A stretch of 64,000 nucleotides of DNA from the NCBI GenBank assembly GCA_964007475.1, contig CAXFZM010000198.1, positions 24,646 to 88,645 of the forward strand. The letters run 5' to 3'. Source of the DNA: Hybos culiciformis. Taxonomy: Eukaryota > Arthropoda > Insecta > Diptera > Hybotidae. Shown here one piece after another: positions 22,811-34,900 of the stretch. The position numbers were made by a program, and so were the translations under genes. The notes beneath the pieces were generated by a model. It had not been told where the DNA came from, searched no databases, and saw only the letters and a list, made by a program, of their open reading frames with translations. Positions within the stretch are counted from its first letter, which is position 1. The number at the start of each line of letters is the position of its first letter.

Positions 22811-25800
22811 GAAAGAAGCGTAATTTCTAGACCTTTAATTTAAGCCAAAAACGGAGGTTCTCCGAGGTCTGGAGCCGGAGTAATGAACAAAAAACCAGCC
22901 CAAAGTCAACATTTTATGTGTTAAAGTTAGGGGGTTTGCTCACCTTATCGTTTATTTCTCCGGATCTAGAAAACCGATTTTCATAAAAATTGTACAGAAA
23001 GAAGCGTAATTTCTAGACCTTTAATTTAAGCCAAAAAAGGAGGTTCTCCGAGGTCTGGAGCCGGAGTAATGAACAAAAAACCAGCCCAAAGTCAACATTT
23101 TATGTGTTAAAGTTAGGGGGTTTGCTCACCTTATCGTTTATTTCTCCGGATCTAGAAAACCGATTTTCAAAAAAATTGCACAGAAAGAAGCGTAATTTCT
23201 AGACCTTTAATTTAAGCCAAAAACGGAGGTTCTCCGAGGTCTGGAGCCGGAGTAATGAACAAAAAACCAGCCCAAAGTCAACATTTTATGTGTTAAAGTT
23301 AGGGGGTTTGCTCACCTTATCGTTTATTTCTCCGGATCTAGAAAACCGATTTTCATAAAAATTGCACAGAAAGAAGCGTAATTTCTAGACCTTTAATTTA
23401 AGCCAAAAAAGGAGGTTCTCCGAGGTCTGGAGCCGGAGTAATGAACAAAAAACCAGCCCAAAGTCAACATTTTATGTGTTAAAGTTAGGGGGTTTGCTCA
23501 CCTTATCGTTTATTTCTCCGGATCTAGAAAACCGATTTACATAAAAATTGCACAGAAAGAAGCGTTATTTCTAGACCTTTAATTTAAGCCAAAAACGGAG
23601 GTTCTCCGAGGTCTGGAGCCGGAGTAATGAACAAAAAACCAGCCCAAAGTCAACATTTTATGTGTTAAAGTTAGGGGGTTTGCTCACCTTATCGTTTATT
23701 TCTCCGGATCTAGAAAACCGATTTACATAAAAATTGCACAGAAAGAAGCGTAATTTCTAGACCTTTAATTTAAGCCAAAAAAGGAGGTTCTCCGAGGTCT
23801 GGAGCCGGAGTAATGAACAAAAAACCAGCCCAAAGTCAACATTTTATGTGTTAAAGTTAGGGGGTTTGCTCACCTTATCGTTTATTTCTCCGGATCTAGA
23901 AAACCGATTTTCATAAAAATTGTACAGAAAGAAGCGTAATTTCTAGACCTTTAATTTAAGCCAAAAAAGGAGGTTCTCCGAGGTCTGGAGCCGGAGTAAT
24001 GAACAAAAAACCAGCCCAAAGTCAACATTTTATGTGTTAAAGTTAGGGGGTTTGCTCACCTTATCGTTTATTTCTCCGGATCTAGAAAACCGATTTTCAA
24101 AAAAATTGCACAGAAAGAAGCGTAATTTCTAGACCTTTAATTTAAGCCAAAAACGGAGGTTCTCCGAGGTCTGGAGCCGGAGTAATGAACAAAAAACCAG
24201 CCCAAAGTCAACATTTTATGTGTTAAAGTTAGGGGGTTTGCTCACCTTATCGTTTATTTCTCCGGATCTAGAAAACTGATTTACATAAAAATTGCACAGA
24301 AAGAAGCGTAATTTCTAGACCTTTAATTTAAGCCAAAAAAGGAGGTTCTCCGAGATCTGGAGCCGGAGTAATGAACAAAAAACCAGCCCAAAGTCAACAT
24401 TTTATGTGTTAAAGTTAGGGGGTTTGCTCACCTTATCGTTTATTTCTCCGGATCTAGAAAACCGATTTTCAAAAAAATTGCACAGAAAGAAGCGTAATTT
24501 CTAGACCTTTAATTTAAGCCAAAAACGGAGGTTCTCCGAGGTCTGGAGCCGGAGTAATGAACAAAAAACCAGCCCAAAGTCAACATTTTATGTGTTAAAG
24601 TTAGGGGGTTTGCTCACCTTATCGTTTATTTCTCCGGATCTAGAAAACCGATTTTCATAAAAATTGCACAGAAAGAAGCGTAATTTCTAGACCTTTAATT
24701 TAAGCCAAAAAAGGAGGTTCTCCGAGGTCTGGAGCCGGAGTAATGAACAAAAAACCAGCCCAAAGTCAACATTTTATGTGTTAAAGTTAGGGGGTTTGCT
24801 CACCTTATCGTTTATTTCTCCGGATCTAGAAAACCGATTTTCATAAAAATTGCACAGAAAGAAGTGTAATTTCTAGACCTTTAATTTAAGCCAAAAAAGG
24901 AGGTTCTCCGAGGTCTGGAGCCGGAGTAATGAACAAAAAACCAGCCCAAAGTCAACATTTTATGTGTTAAAGATAGGGGGTTTGCTCACCTTATCGTTTA
25001 TTTCTCCGGATCTAGAAAACCGATTTACATAAAAATTGCACAGAAAGAAGCGTTATTTCTAGACCTTTAATTTAAGCCAAAAACGGAGGTTCTCCGAGGT
25101 CTGGAGCCGGAGTAATGAACAAAAAACCAGCCCAAAGTCAACATTTTATGTGTTAAAGTTAGGGGGTTTGCTCACCTTATCGTTTATTTCTCCGGATCTA
25201 GAAAACCGATTTTCATAAAAATTGCACAGAAAGAAGTGTAATTTCTAGACCTTTAATTTAAGCCAAAAAAGGAGGTTCTCCGAGGTCTGGAGCCGGAGTA
25301 ATGAACAAAAAACCAGCCCAAAGTCAACATTTTATGTGTTAAAGTTAGGGAGTTTGCTCACCTTATCGTTTATTTCTCCGGATCTAGAAAACCGATTTTC
25401 AAAAAAATTCCACAGAAAGAAGCGTAATTTCTAGACCTTTAATTTAAGCCAAAAACGGAGGTTCTCCGAGGTCTGGAGCCGGAGTAATGAACAAAAAACC
25501 AGCCCAAAGTCAACATTTTATGTGTTAAAGTTAGGGGGTTTGCTCACCTTATCGTTTATTTCTCCGGATCTAGAAAACCGATTTTCATAAAAATTGCACA
25601 GAAAGAAGCGTAATTTCTAGACCTTTAATTTAAGCCAAAAAAGGAGGTTCTCCGAGGTCTGGAGCCGGAGTAATGAACCAAAAACCAGCCCAAAGTCAAC
25701 ATTTTATGTGTTAAAGTTAGGGAGTTTGCTCACCTTATCGTTTATTTCTCCGGATCTAGAAAACCGATTTTCCAAAAAATTGCACAGAAAGAAGCGTAAT

Positions 25801-27654
25801 TTCTAGACCTTTAATTTAAGCCAAAATCGGAGGTTCTCCGAGGTCTGGAGCCGGAGTAATGAACAAAAAACCAGCCCAAAGTCAACATTTTATGTGTTAA
25901 AGTTAGGGGGTTTGCTCACCTTATCGTTTATTTCTCCGGATCTAGAAAACCGATTTTCAAAAAAATTGCACAGAAAGAAGCGTAATTTCTAGACCTTTAA
26001 TTTAAGCCAAAAACGGAGGTTCTCCGAGGTCTGGAGCCGGAGTAATGAACAAAAAACCAGCCCAAAGTCAACATTTTATGTGTTAAAGTTAGGGGGTTTG
26101 CTCACCTTATCGTTTATTTCTCCGGATCCAGAAAACTGATTTACATAAAAATTGCACAGAAAGAAGCGTAATTTCTAGACCTTTAATTTAAGCCAAAAAA
26201 GGAGGTTCTCCGAGGTCTGGAGCCGGAGTAATGAACAAAAAACCAGCCCAAAGTCAACATTTTATGTGTTAAAGTTAGGGGGTTTGCTCACCTTATCGTT
26301 TATTTCTCCGGATCTAGAAAACCGATTTTCAAAAAAATTGCACAGAAAGAAGCGTAATTTCAAGACCTTTAATTTAAGCCAAAAACGGAGGTTCTCCGAG
26401 GTCTGGAGCCGGAGTAATGAACAAAAAACCAGTCCAAAGTCAACATTTTATGTGTTAAAGTTAGGGGGTTTGCTCACCTTATCGTTTATTTCTCCGGATC
26501 TAGAAAACCGATTTTCATAAAAATTGCACAGAAAGAAGCGTAATTTCTAGACCTTTAATTTAAGCCAAAAAAGGAGGTTCTCCGAGGTCTGGAGCCGGAG
26601 TAATGAACAAAAAACCAGCCCAAAGTCAACATTTTATGTGTTAAAGTTAGGGGGTTTGCTCACCTTATCGTTTATTTCTCGGGATCTAGAAAACCGATTT
26701 TCATAAAAATTGCACAGAAAGAAGTGTAATTTCTAGACCTTTAATTTAAGCCAAAAAAGGAGGTTCTCCGAGGTCTGGAGCCGGAGTAATGAACAAAAAA
26801 CCAGCCCAAAGTCAACATTTTATGTGTTAAAGTTAGGGGGTTTGCTCACCTTATCGTTTATTTCTCCGGATCTAGAAAACCGATTTACATAAAAATTGCA
26901 CAGAAAGAAGCGTTATTTCTAGACCTTTAATTTAAGCCAAAAAAGGAGGTTCTCCGAGGTCTGGAGCCGGAGTAATGAACAAAAAACCAGCCCAAAGTCA
27001 ACATTTTATGTGTTAAAGTTAGAGAGTTTGCTCACCTTATCGTTTATTTCTCCGGATCTAGAAAACCGATTTTCAAAAAAATTACACAGAAAGAAGCGTA
27101 ATTTCTAGACCTTTAATTTAAGCCAAAAACGGAGGTTCTCCGAGGTCTGGAGCCGGAGTAATGAACAAAAAACCAGCCCAAAGTCAACATTTTATGTGTT
27201 AAAGTTAGGGGGTTTGCTCACCTTATCGTTTATTTCTCCGGATCTAGAAAACCGATTTTCATAAAAATTGCACAGAAAGAAGTGTAATTTCTAGACCTTT
27301 AATTTAAGCCAAAAAAGGAGATTCTCCGAGGTCTGGAGCCGGAGTAATGAACAAAAAACCAGCCCAAAGTCAACATTTTATGTGTTAAAGTTAGGGGGTT
27401 TGCTCACCTTATCGTTTATTTCTCCGGATCTAGAAAACCGATTTTCATAAAAATTGCACAGCAAGAAGCGTAATTTCTAGACCTTTAATTTAAGCCAAAA
27501 AAGGAGGTTCTCCGAGGTCTGGAGCCGGAGTAATGAACAAAAAACCAGCCCAAAGTCAACATTTTATGTGTTAAAGTTAGGGGGTTTGCTCACCTTATCG
27601 TTTATTTCTCCGGATCTAGAAAACCGATTTTCAAAAAAATTGCACAGAAAGAAG
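22811..27654. repeat. Satellite segment 2, between elements 1 and 2
   Basis: The 4,844 bp equal exactly 26 monomer lengths plus the 8-bp duplicated target site, so there is no net indel. No gene is present. Its first full unit carries T at monomer base 122 (22993), a variant that also follows elements 2, 3 and 5. Much of the segment from about 24.0 kb repeats the sequence beginning near 18.66 kb at an offset of 5,325 bp. Confidence 0.96.
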
Positions 27655-28135
27655 CAGGGCTGTGGAGTCGGTCAACAAAATTACCGACTCCAACTCCGAC
27701 TCCGACTCCTCATTTTTTTGTTTGGCGACTCCGACTCCGACTCCGACCCCGACTCCTACTTTGACTAATTTGACTCTCTGTCTGATACCAATGTACTATA
27801 CTTTCTGTACCCGCACCAACAATTATAAAAAATAGAAATTGCCATAAATTTAAATTTTCCCGGTAAGCCAAAAATCGTGATAATATATTTTTATTGGATT
27901 TCTGTGCCAGACAGTTGGTTGTTGCTTTGTTAAATTTAATTATAGAAATATAATTATAAAAATGTTTTATTTAATTTAATAAGTTTTGGTCGAGTATACT
28001 TTAAATTTAATAGTTTTGGAGTCGGAGTCGGAGTCGGCTTTATTTTGTCGACTCCGACTCCGACTCTTAACGAGCAAAAATTACAACCGACTCCGACTCC
28101 GACTCAACGACTCCGACTCCGACTCCACAGCCCTG
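27655..28135 (+). mobile_element. Element 2: copy of the hAT-like element, 481 bp
   Basis: It has the same ends, orientation, target site and GAAAGAAG duplications (27647-27654 and 28136-28143) as element 1, and the same length, including the single GACCCC hexamer. It lies exactly 5,325 bp after element 1, and its satellite flanks match those of element 1 down to private variants such as the GCAAG base change 193 bp upstream (22137 and 27462). It is therefore a duplicate of element 1 made by satellite duplication and not a new transposition. No coding capacity is present. Confidence 0.93.
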
Positions 28136-31100
28136 GAAAGAAGCGTAATTTCTAGACCTTTAATTTAAGCCAAAAACGGAGGTTCTCCGAGGTCTGGAGC
28201 CGGAGTAATGAACAAAAAACCAGCCCAAAGTCAACATTTTATGTGTTAAAGTTAGGGGGTTTGCTCACCTTATCGTTTATTTCTCCGGATCTAGAAAACC
28301 GATTTTCATAAAAATTGTACAGAAAGAAGCGTAATTTCTAGACCTTTAATTTAAGCCAAAAAAGGAGGTTCTCCGAGGTCTGGAGCCGGAGTAATGAACA
28401 AAAAACCAGCCCAAAGTCAACATTTTATGTGTTAAAGTTAGGGGGTTTGCTCACCTTATCGTTTATTTCTCCGGATCTAGAAAACCGATTTTCAAAAAAA
28501 TTGCACAGAAAGAAGCGTAATTTCTAGACCTTTAATTTAAGCCAAAAACGGAGGTTCTCCGAGGTCTGGAGCCGGAGTAATGAACAAAAAACCAGCCCAA
28601 AGTCAACATTTTATGTGTTAAAGTTAGGGGGTTTGCTCACCTTATCGTTTATTTCTCCGGATCTAGAAAACCGATTTTCATAAAAATTGCACAGAAAGAA
28701 GCGTAATTTCTAGACCTTTAATTTAAGCCAAAAAAGGAGGTTCTCCGAGGTCTGGAGCCGGAGTAATGAACAAAAAACCAGCCCAAAGTCAACATTTTAT
28801 GTGTTAAAGTTAGGGGGTTTGCTCACCTTATCGTTTATTTCTCCGGATCTAGAAAACCGATTTACATAAAAATTGCACAGAAAGAAGCGTTATTTCTAGA
28901 CCTTTAATTTAAGCCAAAAACGGAGGTTCTCCGAGGTCTGGAGCCGGAGTAATGAACAAAAAACCAGCCCAAAGTCAACATTTTATGTGTTAAAGTTAGG
29001 GGGTTTGCTCACCTTATCGTTTATTTCTCCGGATCTAGAAAACCGATTTACATAAAAATTGCACAGAAAGAAGCGTAATTTCTAGACCTTTAATTTAAGC
29101 CAAAAAAGGAGGTTCTCCGAGGTCTGGAGCCGGAGTAATGAACAAAAAACCAGCCCAAAGTCAACATTTTATGTGTTAAAGTTAGGGGGTTTGCTCACCT
29201 TATCGTTTATTTCTCCGGATCTAGAAAACCGATTTTCAAAAAAATTGCACAGAAAGAAGCGTAATTTCTAGACCTTTAATTTAAGCCAAAAACGGAGGTT
29301 CTCCGAGGTCTGGAGGCGGAGTAATGAACAAAAAACCAGCCCAAAGTCAACATTTTATGTGTTAAAGTTAGGGGGTTTGCTCACCTTATCGTTTATTTCT
29401 CCGGATCTAGAAAACCGATTTTCATAAAAATTGCACAGAAAGAAGCGTAATTTCTAGACCTTTAATTTAAGGCAAAAAAGGAGGTTTTCCGAGGTCTGGA
29501 GCCGGAGTAATGAACAAAAAACCAGCCCAAAGTCAACATTTTATGTGTTAAAGTTAGGGGGTTTGCTCACCTTATCGTTTATTTCTCCGGATCTAGAAAA
29601 CCGATTTTCATAAAAATTGCACAGAAAGAAGCGTAATTTCTAGACCTTTAATTTAAGCCAAAAAAGGAGGTTCTCCGAGGTCTGGAGCCGGAGTAATGAA
29701 CAAAAAACCAGCCCAAAGTCAACATTTTATGTGTTAAAGTTAGGGAGTTTGCTCACCTTATCGTTTATTTCTCCGGATCTAGAAAACCGATTTTCAAAAA
29801 AATTGCACAGAAAGAAGCGTAATTTCTAGACCTTTAATTTAAGCCAAAAACGGAGGTTCTCCGAGGTCTGGAGCCGGAGTAATGAACAAAAAACCAGCCC
29901 AAAGTCAACATTTTATGTGTTAAAGTTAGGGGGTTTGCTCACCTTATCGTTTATTTCTCCGGATCTAGAAAACCGATTTTCAAAAAAATTGCACAGAAAG
30001 AAGCGTAATTTCTAGACCTTTAATTTAAGCCAAAAACGGAGGTTCTCCGAGGTCTGGAGCCGGAGTAATGAACAAAAAACCAGCCCAAAGTCAACATTTT
30101 ATGTGTTAAAGTTAGGGGGTTTGCTAACCTTATCGTTTATTTCTCCGGATCTAGAAAACCGATTTTCATAAAAATTGCACAGAAAGAAGCGTAATTTCTA
30201 GACCTTTAATTTAAGCCAAAAAAGGAGGTTCTCCGAGGTCTGGAGCCGGAGTAATGAACAAAAAACCAGCCCAAAGTCAACATTTTATGTGTTAAAGTTA
30301 GGGAGTTTGCTCACCTTATCGTTTATTTCTCCGGATCTAGAAAACTGATTTTCAAAAAAATTGCACAGAAAGAAGCGTAATTTCTAGACCTTTAATTTAA
30401 GCCAAAAACGGAGGTTCTCCGAGGTCTGGAGCCGGAGTAATGAACAAAAAACCAGCCCAAAGTCAACATTTTATGTGTTAAAGTTAGGGGGTTTGCTCAC
30501 CTTATCGTTTATTTCTCCGGATCTAGAAAACCGATTTTCAAAAAAATTGCACAGAAAGAAGCGTAATTTCTAGACCTTTAATTTAAGCCAAAAACGGAGG
30601 TTCTCCGAGGTCTGGAGCCGGAGTAATGAACAAAAAACCAGCCCAAAGTCAACATTTTATGTGTTAAAGTTAGGGGGTTTGCTCACCTTATCGTTTATTT
30701 CCCCGGATCTAGAAAACTGATTTACATAAAAATTGCACAGAAAGAAGCGTAATTTCTAGACCTTTAATTTAAGCCAAAAAAGGAGGTTCTCCGAGATCTG
30801 GAGCCGGAGTAATGAACAAAAAACCAGCCCAAAGTCAACATTTTATGTGTTAAAGTTAGGGGGTTTGCTCACCTTATCGTTTATTTCTCCGGATCTAGAA
30901 AACCGATTTTCAAAAAAATTGCACAGAAAGAAGCGTAATTTCTAGACCTTTAATTTAAGCCAAAAACGGAGGTTCTCCGAGGTCTGGAGCCGGAGTAATG
31001 AACAAAAAACCAGCCCAAAGTCAACATTTTATGTGTTAAAGTTAGGGGGTTTGCTCACCTTATCGTTTATTTCTCCGGATCTAGAAAACCGATTTTCATA

Positions 31101-31491
31101 AAAATTGCACAGAAAGAAGCGTAATTTCTAGACCTTTAATTTAAGCCAAAAAAGGAGGTTCTCCGAGGTCTGGAGCCGGAGTAATGAACAAAAAACCAGC
31201 CCAAAGTCAACATTTTATGTGTTAAAGTTAGGGGGTTTGCTCACCTTATCGTTTATTTCTCCGGATCTAGAAAACCGATTTTCATAAAAATTGCACAGAA
31301 AGAAGCGTAATTTCTAGACCTTTAATTTAAGCCAAAAAAGGAGGTTCTCCGAGGTCTGGAGCCGGAGTAATGAACAAAAAACCAGCCCAAAGTCAACATT
31401 TTATGTGTTAAAGTTAGGGGGTTTGCTCACCTTATCGTTTATTTCTCCGGATCTAGAAAACCGATTTTCAAAAAAATTGCACAGAAAGAAG
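28136..31491. repeat. Satellite segment 3, between elements 2 and 3
   Basis: The 3,356 bp equal exactly 18 monomer lengths plus the 8-bp duplicated target site. No gene is present. The first part matches the sequence after element 1, including T122 at 28318. From about 29.24 kb the order of monomer variants changes, with a GGAGGCGG variant near 29315 and the C160G/C175T monomer at 29472. The three units before element 3 lack the GAGAG variant that marks the units before elements 1, 2, 4 and 5. Confidence 0.96.
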
Positions 31492-31978
31492 CAGGGCTGT
31501 GGAGTCGGTCAACAAAATTACCGACTCCAACTCCGACTCCGACTCCTCATTTTTTTGTTTGGCGACTCCGACTCCGACTCCGACTCCGACTCCGACTCCT
31601 ACTTTGACTAATTTGACTCTCTGTCTGATACCAATGTACTATACTTTCTGTACCCGCACCAACAATTATAAAAAATAGAAATTGCCATAAATTTAAATTT
31701 TCCCGGTAAGCCAAAAATCGTGATAATATATTTTTATTGGATTTCTGTGCCAGACAGTTGGTTGTTGCTTTGTTAAATTTAATTATAGAAATATAATTAT
31801 AAAAATGTTTTATTTAATTTAATAAGTTTTGGTCGAGTATACTTTAAATTTAATAGTTTTGGAGTCGGAGTCGGAGTCGGCTTTATTTTGTCGACTCCGA
31901 CTCCGACTCTTAACGAGCAAAAATTACAACCGACTCCGACTCCGACTCAACGACTCCGACTCCGACTCCACAGCCCTG
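31492..31978 (+). mobile_element. Element 3: copy of the hAT-like element, 487 bp
   Basis: Ends, orientation, insertion point and GAAAGAAG duplications (31484-31491 and 31979-31986) are as in elements 1 and 2. It differs by having six perfect GACTCC hexamers after TTTGGC where those have five with one GACCCC, which accounts for the extra 6 bp. The downstream satellite carries T122 (32161), as after elements 1, 2 and 5, but the three upstream monomers differ from those before the other copies. A recombination event just upstream, and not a fresh insertion, best explains this. It has no coding capacity. Confidence 0.92.
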
Positions 31979-34900
31979 GAAAGAAGCGTAATTTCTAGAC
32001 CTTTAATTTAAGCCAAAAACGGAGGTTCTCCGAGGTCTGGAGCCGGAGTAATGAACAAAAAACCAGCCCAAAGTCAACATTTTATGTGTTAAAGTTAGGG
32101 GGTTTGCTCACCTTATCGTTTATTTCTCCGGATCTAGAAAACCGATTTTCATAAAAATTGTACAGAAAGAAGCGTAATTTCTAGACCTTTAATTTAAGCC
32201 AAAAAAGGAGGTTCTCCGAGGTCTGGAGCCGGAGTAATGAACAAAAAACCAGCCCAAAGTCAACATTTTATGTGTTAAAGTTAGGGGGTTTGCTCACCTT
32301 ATCGTTTATTTCTCCGGATCTAGAAAACCGATTTTCAAAAAAATTGCACAGAAAGAAGCGTAATTTCTAGACCTTTAATTTAAGCCAAAAACGGAGGTTC
32401 TCCGAGGTCTGGAGCCGGAGTAATGAACAAAAAACCAGCCCAAAGTCAACATTTTATGTGTTAAAGTTAGGGGGTTTGCTCACCTTATCGTTTATTTCTC
32501 CGGATCTAGAAAACCGATTTTCATAAAAATTGCACAGAAAGAAGCGTAATTTCTAGACCTTTAATTTAAGCCAAAAAAGGAGGTTCTCCGAGGTCTGGAG
32601 CCGGAGTAATGAACAAAAAACCAGCCCAAAGTCAACATTTTATGTGTTAAAGTTAGGGGGTTTGCTCACCTTATCGTTTATTTCTCCGGATCTAGAAAAC
32701 CGATTTACATAAAAATTGCACAGAAAGAAGCGTTATTTCTAGACCTTTAATTTAAGCCAAAAACGGAGGTTCTCCGAGGTCTGGAGCCGGAGTAATGAAC
32801 AAAAAACCAGCCCAAAGTCAACATTTTATGTGTTAAAGTTAGGGGGTTTGCTCACCTTATCGTTTATTTCTCCGGATCTAGAAAACCGATTTACATAAAA
32901 ATTGCACAGAAAGAAGCGTAATTTCTAGACCTTTAATTTAAGCCAAAAACGGAGGTTCTCCGAGGTCTGGAGCCGGAGTAATGAACAAAAAACCAGCCCA
33001 AAGTCAACATTTTATGTGTTAAAGTTAGGGGGTTTGCTCACCTTATCGTTTATTTCTCCGGATCTAGAAAACCGATTTTCATAAAAATTGCACAGAAAGA
33101 AGCGTAATTTCTAGACCTTTAATTTAAGGCAAAAAAGGAGGTTTTCCGAGGTCTGGAGCCGGAGTAATGAACAAAAAACCAGCCCAAAGTCAACATTTTA
33201 TGTGTTAAAGTTAGGGGGTTTGCTCACCTTATCGTTTATTTCTCCGGATCTAGAAAACCGATTTTCATAAAAATTGCACAGAAAGAAGCGTAATTTCTAG
33301 ACCTTTAATTTAAGCCAAAAAAGGAGGTTCTCCGAGGTCTGGAGCCGGAGTAATGAACAAAAAACCAGCCCAAAGTCAACATTTTATGTGTTAAAGTTAG
33401 GGAGTTTGCTCACCTTATCGTTTATTTCTCCGGATCTAGAAAACCGATTTTCAAAAAAATTGCACAGAAAGAAGCGTAATTTCTAGACCTTTAATTTAAG
33501 CCAAAAACGGAGGTTCTCCGAGGTCTGGAGCCGGAGTAATGAACAAAAAACCAGCCCAAAGTCAACATTTTATGTGTTAAAGTTAGGGGGTTTGCTCACC
33601 TTATCGTTTATTTCTCCGGATCTAGAAAACCGATTTTCAAAAAAATTGCACAGAAAGAAGCGTAATTTCTAGACCTTTAATTTAAGCCAAAAACGGAGGT
33701 TCTCCGAGGTCTGGAGCCGGAGTAATGAACAAAAAACCAGCCCAAAGTCAACATTTTATGTGTTAAAGTTAGGGGGTTTGCTCACCTTATCGTTTATTTC
33801 TCCGGATCTAGAAAACTGATTTACATAAAAATTGCACAGAAAGAAGCGTAATTTCTAGACCTTTAATTTAAGCCAAAAAAGGAGGTTCTCCGAGATCTGG
33901 AGCCGGAGTAATGAACAAAAAACCAGCCCAAAGTCAACATTTTATGTGTTAAAGTTAGGGGGTTTGCTCACCTTATCGTTTATTTCTCCGGATCTAGAAA
34001 ACCGATTTTCAAAAAAATTGCACAGAAAGAAGCGTAATTTCTAGACCTTTAATTTAAGCCAAAAACGGAGGTTCTCCGAGGTCTGGAGCCGGAGTAATGA
34101 ACAAAAAACCAGCCCAAAGTCAACATTTTATGTGTTAAAGTTAGGGGGTTTGCTCACCTTATCGTTTATTTCTCCGGATCTAGAAAACCGATTTTCATAA
34201 AAATTGCACAGAAAGAAGCGTAATTTCTAGACCTTTAATTTAAGCCAAAAAAGGAGGTTCTCCGAGGTCTGGAGCCGGAGTAATGAACAAAAAACCAGCC
34301 CAAAGTCAACATTTTATGTGTTAAAGTTAGGGGGTTTGCTCACCTTATCGTTTATTTCTCCGGATCTAGAAAACCGATTTTCATAAAAATTGCACAGAAA
34401 GAAGTGTAATTTCTAGACCTTTAATTTAAGCCAAAAAAGGAGGTTCTCCGAGGTCTGGAGCCGGAGTAATGAACAAAAAACCAGCCCAAAGTCAACATTT
34501 TATGTGTTAAAGATAGGGGGTTTGCTCACCTTATCGTTTATTTCTCCGGATCTAGAAAACCGATTTACATAAAAATTGCACAGAAAGAAGCGTTATTTCT
34601 AGACCTTTAATTTAAGCCAAAAACGGAGGTTCTCCGAGGTCTGGAGCCGGAGTAATGAACAAAAAACCAGCCCAAAGTCAACATTTTATGTGTTAAAGTT
34701 AGGGGGTTTGCTCACCTTATCGTTTATTTCTCCGGATCTAGAAAACCGATTTTCATAAAAATTGCACAGAAAGAAGTGTAATTTCTAGACCTTTAATTTA
34801 AGCCAAAAAAGGAGGTTCTCCGAGGTCTGGAGCCGGAGTAATGAACAAAAAACCAGCCCAAAGTCAACATTTTATGTGTTAAAGTTAGGGAGTTTGCTCA

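Larger units (their letters stand above)
18660..29300. repeat. 5,325-bp segmental tandem duplication carrying an element
   Basis: Two copies, about 18.66-23.98 kb and 23.98-29.3 kb, each hold 26 monomer lengths plus one transposon. Rare variants recur at exactly +5,325: the GAGATCTGG site 19028/24353, T56A 19648/24973, GAACC 20354/25679, the TTTTCCAAA variant 20447/25772, AAATCGG 20502/25827, GAGAG 21698/27023, GGAGATTC 21996/27321 and GCAAG 22137/27462. The correspondence fails upstream near 18.6 kb and downstream near 29.24 kb, giving approximate limits. The near absence of private differences makes this one of the youngest rearrangements in the window. Confidence 0.9.
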
